From: Amblyomma americanum | Taxonomy: Eukaryota > Arthropoda > Arachnida > Ixodida > Ixodidae | Assembly: GCF_052857255.1 (NCBI RefSeq) | Contig: NC_135497.1 | Location: 186,224,084-186,288,083 of the forward strand | Direction: 5' to 3' | Length of the DNA stretch: 64,000 nucleotides | Part shown: piece by piece, positions 29,704-39,889 of the stretch | Layout of the letters: every line of letters starts with the position of its first letter | Position numbering within the stretch: the first letter of the stretch is position 1 | Made by a program: the position numbers and the translations under genes | Notes under the pieces: generated by a model | What the model was told of the DNA's origin: nothing | Seen by the model: only the letters and a program-made list of their open reading frames with translations | Databases searched by the model: none

Positions 29704-31134
29704 TGTGCAGGGAAGGTAGTTCCAGTCCAAAAATCAGGTAGCAAAAGTTCTCCTCTCAACTACCGTCCAATTTCATTAACCAGTATCCCCTGCAAATTAC
29801 TAGAACACATCCTGTACTCCCATATCGCCAACTTTCTGGAAACTAACTCATTCAACAGCACCCAGCACGGTTTCCGAACATCTCTTTCATGTGAAACACA
29901 ATTAGGATCATTCACTCACAATCTTCATATTATAATTGATAAAGGCGCAATAGCTGACTGCATATTTTTTGATTTCAAGAAAGCTTTTAAAAAAGTTTGT
30001 CATCGGTTCCTCCTCTTCAAACTAGCCAAACTAAGCCTTGAACCTAACATCCTACTTTGGCTTGAACAATTTCTTTTATACCATTCCCAGTTTGTATCAT
30101 CTAACAATTGCAACTCCTCATGTTCTGTTGGCTCTGGCGTGCCTCAGGGTTCTGTGTTAGGTCCTTTGTTGTTCCTAATATACATTAATGACCTAAATGA
30201 CTGTGTATATCGTAACATCCATTTATTTGCTGATGATTGTGTTGTCTTTTGGGAAATTAACAGTTCGGATGATACTAATCCCTTCCAACACGATATAGAT
30301 GCTATTACTAATTGGTATGACTTGTGGAAAATGGACCTTAATACATCTAAATGTAAAGCCTAACATGTCTAGAAATTCCTGCAGTCCTAGCGTCTATTAC
30401 CTAAATAACAGTGCTCTCGAATCCGTCACTTGCTATCGTTATCTCGGCATCGAAATCTCTTCTGATCTTACTTGGTCCCAGCATATTAACACCATAATTA
30501 ACAATGCTAATCGCATGCTTGGTTATCTTCGCCATAATTTCTTTTCTGCCCCCAGCTCACTTAAAGTTCTGCTGTACAAGACACTAATCCACAGCAAACT
30601 AGAATATGCTGCATCCATTTGGGACCCTAGTTGTGCTAACCTAGCCTATGCCTTGGAGCTTGTCCAGAGTAACTCCGTTCGGTTCATTCTGCATAACTAC
30701 CATCGTACTGCTAGCATATCATCAACAAAATGCATGTTAATCTACCTCCATTAGCTTCCCGTCAGAAATTTTTTCCTTATTCCATAAAATTTTTCATATT
30801 TGTCCCAATATTCGTAGCGTACTCATCCCTTCGCCTTCGTACATCTCATCTCGTCTGGACCGCGCACACATGGTTGGAAGTGCACCATGCAGGACGAAAA
30901 CATGTAGCAACTCCTTCCTTCTTCGAACATCCAAAGACTGGAACCACCTTCCCGGATCAATTGCCAGTATTGTCGACATTCCTCATTTTAGAACCGCATT
31001 AGCCAGCATTGTGTACGTCGATCATTAACTTGTCTGCTTCGCGTTATCTTTTCTGTATTGTACTTATTTCATTCATCTACTCCCCTCTGTAATGTCCCAG
31101 GCCTTGAGGGTAAAATATATAAATAAATAAATGA
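29704..31134 (+). pseudogene. Jockey/CR1-like LINE reverse transcriptase, 5'-truncated and frameshifted
   Basis: The first frame (29704-30363) reads LNYRPISLTSIPCKLLEHI, TQHGFRTSLSCETQL, FFDFKKAF, VPQGSVLGPLLFLIYINDL and the catalytic LFADDCV. A one-base shift near 30360 moves to the frame YRYLGIEIS, SKLEYAASIWDP, with another shift near 30730 before TSKDWNHLPGSI-type sequence and the stop. The 3' end is an (AAAT)n tail at 31112-31135. Endonuclease and ORF1 are absent. In jockey-clade numbering about the second half of ORF2 is present. Confidence 0.9.
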
Positions 31135-31304
31135 ATTACTAGGCTACGTCGACAAGGTCGTGTCCGCAAAATATGTCCGCAGCAGTTGTGAGGAAGTTAG
31201 AAGAGGTAACGCCAAACGAATGGTTGTAATCGGAAGAGGATAATGTGAGGTTGATGTCGAAAAAAGAATTACGTCGATAAGTTGATTAGTTAATTAGAGC
31301 CAAA

Positions 31305-31435
31305 AATGTCCGAAAAGTGGGCGGAGCCAGGGCGTGTGGCACCAAATTTGAAAAACCGGAAGTGTGGGCGGAGCCAATGCGTGGCGCCAAATTTGACAAC
31401 GAAGCGTGGTGCCAAGTTTGAAAACTCAAAATGGG
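31305..31435 (+). repeat. GC-rich tandem repeat, three units
   Basis: Units built on GTGGGCGGAGCCA, GCGTGG(C/T)(G/A)CCAA(A/G)TTTGA recur about every 40 bp with variation. No coding reading is implied. Confidence 0.7.
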
Positions 31436-32649
31436 CAATTGATGGAACTTGATTAAGTAAGACAATTAACTGTAGTAATAGGGAAATGGATGAATTTACA
31501 TCAGTGCTTAATCGAGTAAATGTGAGCAGAAGGGAAAAGTGAAGCAAAGAGAGGAAAAGAGGGGCAAAGAGAAACGAGGAGGCGTCAATGCTTTCGCATT
31601 CCTCCAATGCGGGTTACCGCAGTGACCTCAAACGTTTTTTCCTTGACAGCGGTTCTAGAAGTCTGAACAGAAAGACGTGTCGCTGGCACGGTCGTACTGC
31701 ACACTGCAAAATGTCTGAAGAGTCGGAGCAGCCATATTTCTGGTACGTCCAAATCATCGTTTTCGAGGCGTATGTGACATTTACTTCACACGCAGGGACA
31801 GAAGTGCATGCGAGCCTTGTTTAAGCCTTCTTAGACGGTGAAAAGCCTGGCTGCGCATACTAATTCTTGCAGACCGAAAATGGGTAATCTTATAACGCAA
31901 AGATAAAACAACAAATTAATTTTTGAAAGCCAAAGTAGCGGACACATTTATTATGCGAATGCATCAGTTGAGTGAGATTTTCGATGATACGACGCCCGGA
32001 TTATACGATGGTTTCACGTGGTCCCCTGAAAGTCGTATAATCGAGGTTCTACTGTAAGTGAGAACACGAACACTGTCTTAATTAGCCGGTGCTGTGTTCT
32101 GGTCATGTTCAGCCCGTCCGGATGGCTTCGCTGGACTTAAGCCTTTCCAGTGGGTCTTGTGGAGCTAGGCCATTGCTCATAATGGCTGCATGCATGAAGG
32201 CATCAAGAGCTCCCATTAGGCACTACACCCACTTCAGTGATCACTGCAAGTGACATCCATCACAAAAGCTTGCTACAGTGCACAGTGCAGTACGTTTAAT
32301 TTCACGATGCTTTCAGCATACGTAAATGCACAGCATCTCTCTGTGGTAGCAATTATTGTTCTGGCTCCGTCGGAGCTGTGCTACTTTTTTGCTACATTTA
32401 AATTTACAGCCCTGGCTGTTAACAGAGCTGTGGCTTGTCATATGCTGTTGCCATGTAGAGTCCCCTTCCTTTCTGTTAATCCAAGTCATAGGTGTCATCA
32501 TTGGCTGTATATCCACGATCAGCATTCCAGTTCGCTTGTACAGCCACATATGCTGCAGACAGCTGTAAACTCTCTCTGCTTGTGGTTCATGGGATCTACA
32601 TTTATGAAGTTAGCTCTTTTTTTTTTCAGCTTTGCTTTTGACCTTTTTT

Positions 32650-32655
32650 TTTATT
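32650..32655 (-). terminator. Candidate polyadenylation signal of the minus-strand gene
   Basis: AATAAA on the minus strand (TTTATT on plus) lies about 185 bp past the TGA of the exon at 33151-32841, a normal distance for a short 3' UTR. Confidence 0.5.
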
Positions 32656-32840
32656 AGTGAGGCAGGCTTCATAAGCCATGCCATTGTATCTGCAGGAGGT
32701 AGTTTCCTCCTCCCACTTTGCAAAATACATGACTCCTAACCCCAAATTCGCATTTCACACTGAAAGCAGATAAATCATTAAGCTGCCTTCAGCCCTTCCA
32801 CAGCCTGTAAGGCGGCTGATGGCCAGAGAGCTAGCACGTT

Positions 32841-33151
32841 TCACTTCCTGCTATTTCCACGGCGCTTTTTACCAAAGGTAGATCCTTTCTTTCCAACTAA
32901 CCGTGAACCAGTCTGGACCACTGCTTTTAAGTCATCTGGGTAAAGAACGGAGGGTGATATGGACCGTCGGCTTGGATTTTCTTTAGTGGTGGTCAGTGAG
33001 CTGACCAATGCACCATTGGTTACATTCGTTGCTGATGAATTCTCTGGGAGTTCATCATCAGACAAAAGTAGTTCATGAACAGGTTGGAATGAAGGGTCCT
33101 CTTCAATCCCCAGGTCAGTGAGGCTAGGTGTATACTGCACTACCTCGTTAC
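32841..33151 (-). CDS. Terminal coding exon of an unidentified gene
   Basis: On the minus strand, acceptor TTGTTTTTCTCATGCAG is followed by an open frame of ~102 codons to TGA at 32843-32841. The first two bases complete a Gly codon from the 40-nt exon at 39740-39779. The product reads NEVVQYTPSLTDLGIEEDP, then the acidic LLLSDDELPEN, a Ser/Thr-rich stretch, SPSVLYPDDLKAVV, and the basic tail KKGSTFGKKRRGNSRK, which looks like a nuclear localisation signal. YTPSLTDLG vaguely recalls Ser/Thr-Pro motifs of cell-cycle proteins such as SKA3, but that is not enough to name it. No transposon family was recognised. Confidence 0.65.
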
Positions 33152-33606
33152 CTGCATGAGAAAAACAACAAGAAAAAGGCCTGCAACCTTCTCACTTCCA
33201 GCATTAAAAAGTAATAAAGTAATTATTGCTTAGAACATCTGCAGTGGTGGAACTGGCAACTGGTTTCTTGTAGCAGCTTTTGTAGCAGACGAAATCGCAG
33301 TTTGTAGCAGCAATTTCAAGTTTTGTAGCAGGAAAAATGGCATTTTGCAGCAGATATTTGAGCTTTTGTAGGAGGAAAAAACTTTCTTAGCAAAATTTCA
33401 TGTCTCGAAGCACTTAAATAAAGAAGGCTTGTTTTATTTCTGGAAAAGTCAATTGCTCAGGTGTTTATGACAACCATAGCCATGCAAAAACAAGCTTCAA
33501 GCCCAAATTTAGTCTAAAGTCTATTCTTTCCCTAAAAAGCTGCAAAAATATGCAAACAGGAGATTTTGCTAAAAATAAAGCCGTTTTTATTCAGATGGAC
33601 GACATA

Positions 33607-34497
33607 AGCCTGGACTCCATGTACGCGAAAACTCACGCGAACGCGAAGGCGACGGCGGCAAGCGACGAGCGACGCCGTCGCGCGAAGCAAAATGCATGTG
33701 TCGCTTGCCGTGTCGCTCGGATCTGCACCCACAGAAAATTTCGCTCGTCGCCCGGAAGTCCCCCACGCGACTGGCCAATCAGAGCCCCCCAAAGCCGTTT
33801 CCGGTTTGTCCACGGTTTCTCACGGGCACATCTCACGAAACCAGCCCGTCGTCTTGGTCATTGCCACCGTCGAGAAAATATTTGGTATTGTAGCTGAGAG
33901 GCAGACCCGCATGATTTAAATAATTAAAACAATCTACTTGTTGGGTGCGGAGGGCTAAGAGCATTTGGAGCGGGCTACGCGAGCGGGCGTACTGCAGGGA
34001 GAGATGCAGGTCGAGCCGCGGGTACCGGCGCTCGATCCACCGTGCCGCTGCGATCCAACTGTGCAGAAACACTCGCGGCGCGCATTCTCACTGGTAAATT
34101 ATAGTTTGCTCACTTACAATCAGATTGCGGTGACAGTTTATGGGAGTGTTTTTACTAAGCCGGAGTGCACAGGCACCGAACGAAAGCACACCTCCCCCGT
34201 GAATCCGTGATGTGACTTCGTCTCCGCAAGCACGCCGTTGGTTATCTCCACTGCCGTAGAGGAAATATTCCTTTGGCCCTGACTATGAGGCACACTCACA
34301 AAATTTTAAGAGAGAGAACAGGTTACGGGCGTGTTTCTAAGCTTGAGTGCGCAAAGCACGGAGTCCGCTGCGCACGTCGCGGGTTCGCGTCGCCTGCCGC
34401 CTTCGCTTGCATGGAGGTTGCCCACAAGCGACGGAGCGAGCGTCGCCGTGCCGCCTTGTCGCGTCGCTCGCTCTTTCGCGCACGTGGAGTCCAGGCT
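33607..34497. mobile_element. GC-rich inverted-repeat DNA element nested in the hAT copy
   Basis: Ends AGCCTGGACTCCATGTACGC and (reverse) AGCCTGGACTCCACGTGCGC, each continuing with CGCGAA- and GCGACG-rich sequence, form ~60-bp imperfect inverted repeats. ATA flanks both sides (33604-33606 and 34498-34500), a 3-bp duplication as in PIF/Harbinger-type elements. No transposase was recognised, so the superfamily is open. Confidence 0.75.
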
Positions 34498-34843
34498 ATA
34501 ACGAGATATGCAACAAAGCTATAAAAAATATCATTCTTAAAACTGCAAATTTAAGGTACTATTTCTTTTCTTTCCTTGATGACTCCAGCTCAGACAGCGC
34601 TGCTGCGAGCCTTTCCTGTCCATTCTTCAGAAGGGCTTGTAACAACTGCAAAATTTTTAGACGACGCCTTTTGCGAAAAGCAGCTCAGCATTGGTGATCA
34701 TATTCCTGCCAAGCCTGATCTTTTCCAGTACCTGCTCTTCATTCTGACCTCTTTTCTGGGTGTCCTTGTCCGGTACATCAGCCTTCTTTTGCTTGTTTTG
34801 CACATGTCTCTTGTGCTGCATCTGCCTCCAACCACTGCAGCTT

Positions 34844-35137
34844 TCACTTCCGCAATACTTTCAGCGCTCTGATTAATCGTTGTGCCATAGGAATGGCAGC
34901 TGGATTTCGGCCGAAACGCTGGGAACATGTCATTACAGACCTAAGCCCATTTACAATTTGTATTGAAAAGGACGATCGCCCTCTCAGCACTCGCCAATTT
35001 TCACTGAAGCCCCTCTCCAAATGAGCATTGCTGTGCGAGAGGCACAGAAGTGCTTTTACGAGTGCCGCCAACAAGGGATATTTTCGAGCCCCATCCTCTT
35101 GCTTGAGTTCAAAAATTTTTTTGCCAGAAGTCATCAA
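34844..35137 (-). pseudogene. hAT transposase C-terminal dimerisation domain remnant
   Basis: The frame reads YPLLAALVKALLCLSHSNAH, then LERGFSENWRVL and RSSFSIQIVNGLR, matching the hAT family C-terminal block (the ALL-L-H-N-A-ERGFS motif). The N-terminal BED finger and the catalytic region are missing, so it is not functional. Confidence 0.8.
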
Positions 35138-36109
35138 GTCGTTCGGATTGTCTGGCTAATATACTCTGAGACACAAAGACTAAACTCATCCATCAGGGCG
35201 GAGACCTCGTGAGCTGCGATGACCTCCGGCAGCGATGACCAGCATGAATGAAGATGGACACATTCTTCGCGCCATTTTTTTCCAATCAGCACAGGTTTTG
35301 AACAGTGTTGCCGACAGATGTCGGGTTCCGCGACAGTGAATTTCGGTTTTGCTCTCAGCAGAGTTATGCAGCGGCGTTTTGGCGCAGACGTGGCGCAAAA
35401 GTAGGCAAAAAATCGATTTTGTAGCAGCATGTAGCAGGATTTCTGATTTGGCGCAGTTTGGCGCAATTGGCGCAGCAGTTCCACCACTGCATCTGTGGTA
35501 TGACTAGGAACACAACTGGCCCATTTTTACACAACACAGCTTAAACTGGCATACAGAAAATAATGCTTGCACTCTTTTCCTCAGAAAAATAAATGCAGTG
35601 GAAACAGCCTCTGCTAATGTAAGTCAATACTATCAGGTTGCATTCCATTACCATTAGCGGACAGCAGCATTACTAAGCATCAAGCAGATTTACTGAGCGT
35701 TAATTATGCAACAAACGTCATGGGTTCATGGAGTTATCAAAAGAACATAAGTACAGACTGTTTACTCAGCACATCTCAGTGAATGCTGCAGCTTTCAGCC
35801 ACTGCAGCCGCTCATTATATGCACACCTGTACAACAAAGTTGAATGGTAAGCACAGTCAAACCTCACTACAATGAAACAATTTATAACGAACGATATAAC
35901 CACACATGTACACACAACATGCAGAAAATGACACTCAGATTTTAGGTGGCTGCTACAATAAAAGCCACACACACATCAAAATTGAGCTTGCACGCAAAAG
36001 TTGCAATCTTCCACCAAGAGTGCTCAATAAATAGACTTCCAGGCTTGAAGCTGCCACACAAGCCCTGTACTAGTGTACCACACAGCACAACCATATAGTC
36101 GCGGATTGA

Positions 36110-36841
36110 CGAAATTTCTTGAAGCAAATTGTGATTGTCCTCGCTGTAGTACCCAAGATATCCAGCTGCAGCATCCAAGGTTGCAAGATTGTGTGTTGTT
36201 TAATGTGGTGAATTGGGCGTGTTGGTACATAATTACAGGCACACCAGCACACAAAAGACAGGCACAGTGTACACAGACAAGGAAGAGTGCTGACCACATG
36301 AGGAGCTCGTCCTTGTCTGTACTCTGTCCCAGTCTTTTCTGTGCTGCTGTGTCTGTAATTGTGTGTTGTGATGTGATGGGTTGGGTTTTATGGCACATAG
36401 GCACATAAGGCCATCATGCGCCAAGCTCAAGGTATAGGAAAGTATTCTGCAGTTTTATAGAAATGTGAAAAATCATCAGTGGTGTAGAGGGTCTAAAACT
36501 TTAGTACTACCTAGTGATGACAAAGAAAAGTAATTTTTAGAAATGGCTGCTAATAAAAGCTCTAAAGAGGATTGCATGACTTTAACGGCAATCCTTGGCT
36601 AGGCAAGGATCTCTGTGCTCCCAAGCAATCAAATAAAGACCTCAGCCTTCTTCTCGGGGGTGAGAAGTGGCTGAGGTGTATTGTAAAATCAAGCGAAGCA
36701 CTGGATAAGAGCCTGTAATTATGTACCAACATGCCCAATCCATCACATCAAACAACACACAATCTCACAACCTTGGATGCTGCAGCTGAATATCTTGGGC
36801 ACTCCAGCGAGGACAACCACAGTTCGCTTCAAGAAATTTAG
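36110..36841. repeat. Large inverted repeat, 131-bp arms
   Basis: Arms 36110-36240 and 36711-36841 are reverse complements at roughly 90 percent by eye, for example TTGGTACATAATTACAGGC against GCCTGTAATTATGTACCAA. The 470-bp spacer holds a smaller palindrome and a GGCACATAGGCACATAAGGC repeat. It looks like a nested foldback transposon. Confidence 0.85.
36231..36360. repeat. Smaller palindrome nested at the inner edge of the large inverted repeat
   Basis: AATTACAGGCACACCAGCAC continues through AAAAGACAGGCACAG and is mirrored by TCTTTTCTGTGCTGCTGTG and TCTGTAATT, giving ~55-bp arms with scattered mismatches. Confidence 0.75.
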
Positions 36842-37285
36842 TTGACACGCGAATTAATTTATGAGATCTGTTGCATCGCTATAGTTATTCAGAATTCCAC
36901 GGCAGTTCCAGAGGATAAGGAATGCCATGATAATTTTGGGGGGATGTATTCAGAACCTTAGGTCCCTCCTTGATGAGGGCCTGTTATTGGGGTTTTTTTA
37001 CTTTTTTTTCGGTCAAGAGAGCTCTACCGCCACTACTGCGGAGACAAGCTCTCACTTGTATCTATCGCTCACTGGAGGCGCTGAGGGGGGTTGCAGGCCT
37101 CTCCCAAACGGGGGAAGTTTTGCGGGCTGCCGACTTTGTGGCCGGCGGGCCCTTTTTCGGAGGTGGCACAGCTCTTGCTGCGTCTGTCAGAGGCACGGAT
37201 GGCCCTGCCTCAGCCACACCGTGTGTGAGCTGGGCAGATGCCGCAGACCGGTGTGGTGTGCCACACCCACGCACCACATCGGCAA

Positions 37286-37290
<5 letters not shown>

Positions 37291-37337
<47 letters not shown>

Positions 37338-37345
37338 GGGGGGGG
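37291..37345. repeat. (GT)15 followed by poly-G (25 G)
   Basis: A dinucleotide repeat runs directly into a G homopolymer inside the LINE ORF1 remnant. Confidence 0.95.
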
Positions 37346-37354
37346 AAGAGAAGT

Positions 37355-37463
37355 GCCTTGTTTGGTTTGGTTTTTATGGGGTTTAACGTCCCAAAGTGAC
37401 TCAGGCTATGAGGGACGCCATTATGGAGGGCTCTGGATAATTTCGACCACCTAGGGTTCTTGT
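37355..37463 (-). repeat. SINE family 2 fragment in LINE ORF1
   Basis: TTTGGTTTGGTTTTTATGGG, AACGTCCCAAAGTGACTCAG and AATTTCGACCACCTAGGG match the tail half of the family 2 SINE (compare 46291-46385). It is truncated at the tRNA-head side. Confidence 0.8.
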
Positions 37464-38399
37464 GTCATTGCATAACGCCTTCTTGCCTCTTTAAACGTTA
37501 TAATCTCTTTTGTCTCTATTGTGATTATTACTTTCTTTCTTCCAGGCAGGACAAGACCTAGAATAAGTGGCGTGGCCACCTTCGCAGTTAGTGCAGCGTA
37601 GTGCAGCATCAGATTGGTGGTCATTTCAGGCACAACTGGCACAGGTATCATGGCTGCAGCAGCTTTGGGAGCTGTGGCCAAACCTCTGGCATTTGAAACA
37701 GCATCTAGGGTTAGGCATATATGGTCGGACAGATTTTTGTGTACCCCACCTCGATTGACTCGGGCAGGGTGCAGGAGGCAAAGCTCAGGACCAGGTGTTT
37801 CATAGAAATTTCTTTGTTTTCTTTACGGATTGTAAATATGTACATTAGTCGCATTCTGAGAAGGCACTCCAAGCATTTTTCCCTCTATTAGGTGTAGAAA
37901 CTCACTGTCTGAGATGACACCACATACTATGTTCAATGATCTGCATGGTGTGATGGAGACAGGAATATCACCAAAGGTTTCTATTTTCACAAGCTTTGAT
38001 ATTTGAGTAATGTTGAGCAGTTCGAGCAGGAGGTCACCACTAGCCAATTTTGTCACTTTGTACAGAGGGCCCAAGGAATCTGTGAGAACTTCTGAAGGAA
38101 CGGGCATAGTTGTCTGGCTGGTTTTTCTGTTTCTTCGCTATGAATGATGTGGTGCCTTGGGAAAGTTGTTTTCTTTTTGCTGAAAAACTGAGAGGTGACA
38201 TCGGTTTGCCTTCTTTTCAGTGGGCAGTCATTTCAAAGCAGGGAGGCAGTCATAAAGAAGTGTGTTTTCAGCCATAGCCACTCACCATGGAGCCCAACTA
38301 GGGGACAGAACAGGAACTTAAAAAAATAAGTCCTGCCCACGTAAGCTGTACACCACGGCTATAACAAAATACGGGGCAATTCAGGGTAGCTACACCACA

Positions 38400-38840
38400 C
38401 AAGGTTAACCCTAGCCGCCTATGAAAAGTGAAAAAATCGAGAAGGAAGGAGGAGACAGGAAAGTTGCGAGAAAGATGATAGGAAAATGAAAGGTGGAGGG
38501 GAGGATAGGAAAAGCCGACTGTCGATTTCCCCTAGTAGGATCAGGCCAGAGGTGCCATCTACAGGAAGTTGGGGCCAAAGCGGTGTGTTGTGTCTGCCGA
38601 GGGGCCTTAGAAGTCCAAACGCTCGGCATCAGCTCAACCACCAGGATCCCCTTTTCCCTGGACACGGCTGAGCCACACATGGCTAAGCACGGGTGCTCGG
38701 GTCCGTGGTGACGCACTGCTCACCATCATCCCCCTGCGGGGATGTACCTGTGGATGCTCGGGAACCTGTGGTGTCGCAACTCACCAACATCTGCATGTTG
38801 CAGACGCCCCTGCGGGGAGGTTGTGAGACTGAAATCTGGC
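38400..38840 (-). mobile_element. Probable 5' UTR of the same LINE
   Basis: The sequence upstream of ORF1 on the minus strand contains repeated GTTGCGACACCACAGG and GCATCCACAGGTACATCCCC segments and CCCCGCAGG motifs, with no sustained frame. It is placed where the LINE leader should be; the assignment is by position and a general resemblance. Confidence 0.45.
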
Positions 38841-39249
38841 CATGGTGGCTGCATCAAATGATTCAAGATGAAAAAAATGCCTGTGTGCTATGGAATGCCA
38901 GAGGCCATTCTGAACAAAATTCAATACCCTAGTAGTGTCATGTCTGCAATTAATTACATCGTAAGCTGTAAAAGAATCTTCCTGAATTTACTGTGTCTCA
39001 ATGTAAACAAAGTAATCATATCCCATACAAGAGTTACACGCTACTGTACATACTCTCAATTAACAATCTCGCACCTATGTCAAATATACCAATTTTCAGG
39101 TGCCCTTCCTAAGCAATTATGGCTGATTTAGGTATTTCATGTAGGCAGTTTCAAGGAGTTTTTCATAACATTCTTTAGTGCACTGGACCTATTATTGGCA
39201 CACAACTTTCAAGGTAGCCAAACATCTCTCATTGCTCTTTATCCTAACA

Positions 39250-39640
39250 CACTAAGCTTGCAGCAAAAGTGGTAGGGTTTTAACGTAGTTGAACCGAGCA
39301 GACGTGCAAAAGCATGTATTTAGCCTGGATGGCTAACAGTTTCACTTTGCTGGGTCATCGGCACGTCTGGCAACGATATTAGTTCGATAGTAGTATTAGT
39401 TGATGAAGACGATATGCAAGGCACAGTGCCAGAGTGTGTATATTAGTTCCATAGCAATATTATTGATGAAGACAATGATTTGCAATGCACAGTGCGAGAA
39501 TGTGTTGCAGTTTAGCACAAGGCGTGATCGGCTGTGGTGATAGCATAGTGGTCTCTTGCAGTGGCCAGCGAAGCTGATCTCTTCACGCCACCGCAGGTTC
39601 GAATCCGTCATGGCAGTATTTATATTATTTATTTGTTTAT
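39250..39640 (+). repeat. Repeat with tRNA-like end, copy 1 (copy 2 at 62920-63510)
   Basis: GGTAGGGTTTTAACGTAGTT, AGCAGACGTGCAAAAGCATG and GTGGCCAGCGAAGCTGATCT match copy 2 in order. It ends with a B-box-like GGTTCGAATCC and a TTTATTTA tail, so it may be a SINE or a SINE-ended element. Confidence 0.7.
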
Positions 39641-39739
39641 GGTTTGGCCAAGGTCACCCTCAAGGTCAAGCTTCACATGAACTCGGTGAGCCGGTTTGAC
39701 CTCATGAAGTCACAAGCAAGATACATTAAACCTACTTAC

Positions 39740-39779
39740 CAACAGCATCTGATGAACACCTGTTTTCAGTAGCCAAGTC
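39740..39779 (-). CDS. 40-nt internal exon of the unidentified minus-strand gene
   Basis: Acceptor TCTGGTTATGTTTCAG and donor GTTG|GTAAGTAGG bracket 40 nt on the minus strand. It reads DLATENRCSSDAV plus one base, and that base with the GT starting the exon at 33151 makes a Gly codon, so the two join in frame. This phase match is the main reason to believe both exons. Confidence 0.6.
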
Positions 39780-39889
39780 CTGAAACATAACCAGAGTTCA
39801 CAAGTTGCAAGACTTGGTTTTCAGAGTGCAAAGAACTCAGGAAATGGGTTTACCACTTCAGCGTCTTGGCCTTTATGAACACAAGCATG

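Larger units (their letters stand above)
28257..32054. mobile_element. Tigger-like ended block with nested LINEs
   Basis: The left end CAGTGGAACCCCGATTATGC and the right end (reverse complement CAGTAGAACCTCGATTATAC) are inverted repeats flanked by TA at 28255-28256 and 32055-32056. The 3.8 kb inside holds an R1-like LINE piece, a poly-G tract, a SINE piece, a jockey/CR1-like reverse transcriptase and a GC-rich tandem repeat, so most of the length is later insertion. Confidence 0.75.
33242..35489 (-). mobile_element. hAT DNA transposon, internally deleted
   Basis: Inverted ends CAGTGGTGGAACTG (left) and CAGTTCCACCACTG (right) are flanked by CATCTG at 33236-33241 and 35490-35495. TGTAGCAG motifs are repeated inside both ends. 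The minus strand keeps the hAT dimerisation domain (see next entry). A second transposon with its own ends is inserted at 33607-34497. The whole lies inside an intron of the minus-strand gene, same orientation. Confidence 0.8.
36960..38200 (-). pseudogene. Jockey-type LINE ORF1 (gag-like), broken
   Basis: The minus strand reads LTDSLGPLYKVTKLASGDLL, then IETFGDIPVSITPCRSLN, VVCGVISDSEF, and later KVIITIETKEIITFKEARRR, the order of a tick jockey-type gag protein with RNA-binding and zinc-knuckle regions. A C-terminal Pro/Ala-rich stretch lies at 37062-37277. A (GT)n-(G)n run and a SINE piece interrupt it at 37287-37463, and frames shift. Confidence 0.7.

Noticed and set aside
36927..37454. 175-codon plus-strand open frame
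   Set aside because: Contains long Val/Cys and Gly runs from (GT)n and poly-G; it is antisense to the LINE ORF1 remnant.
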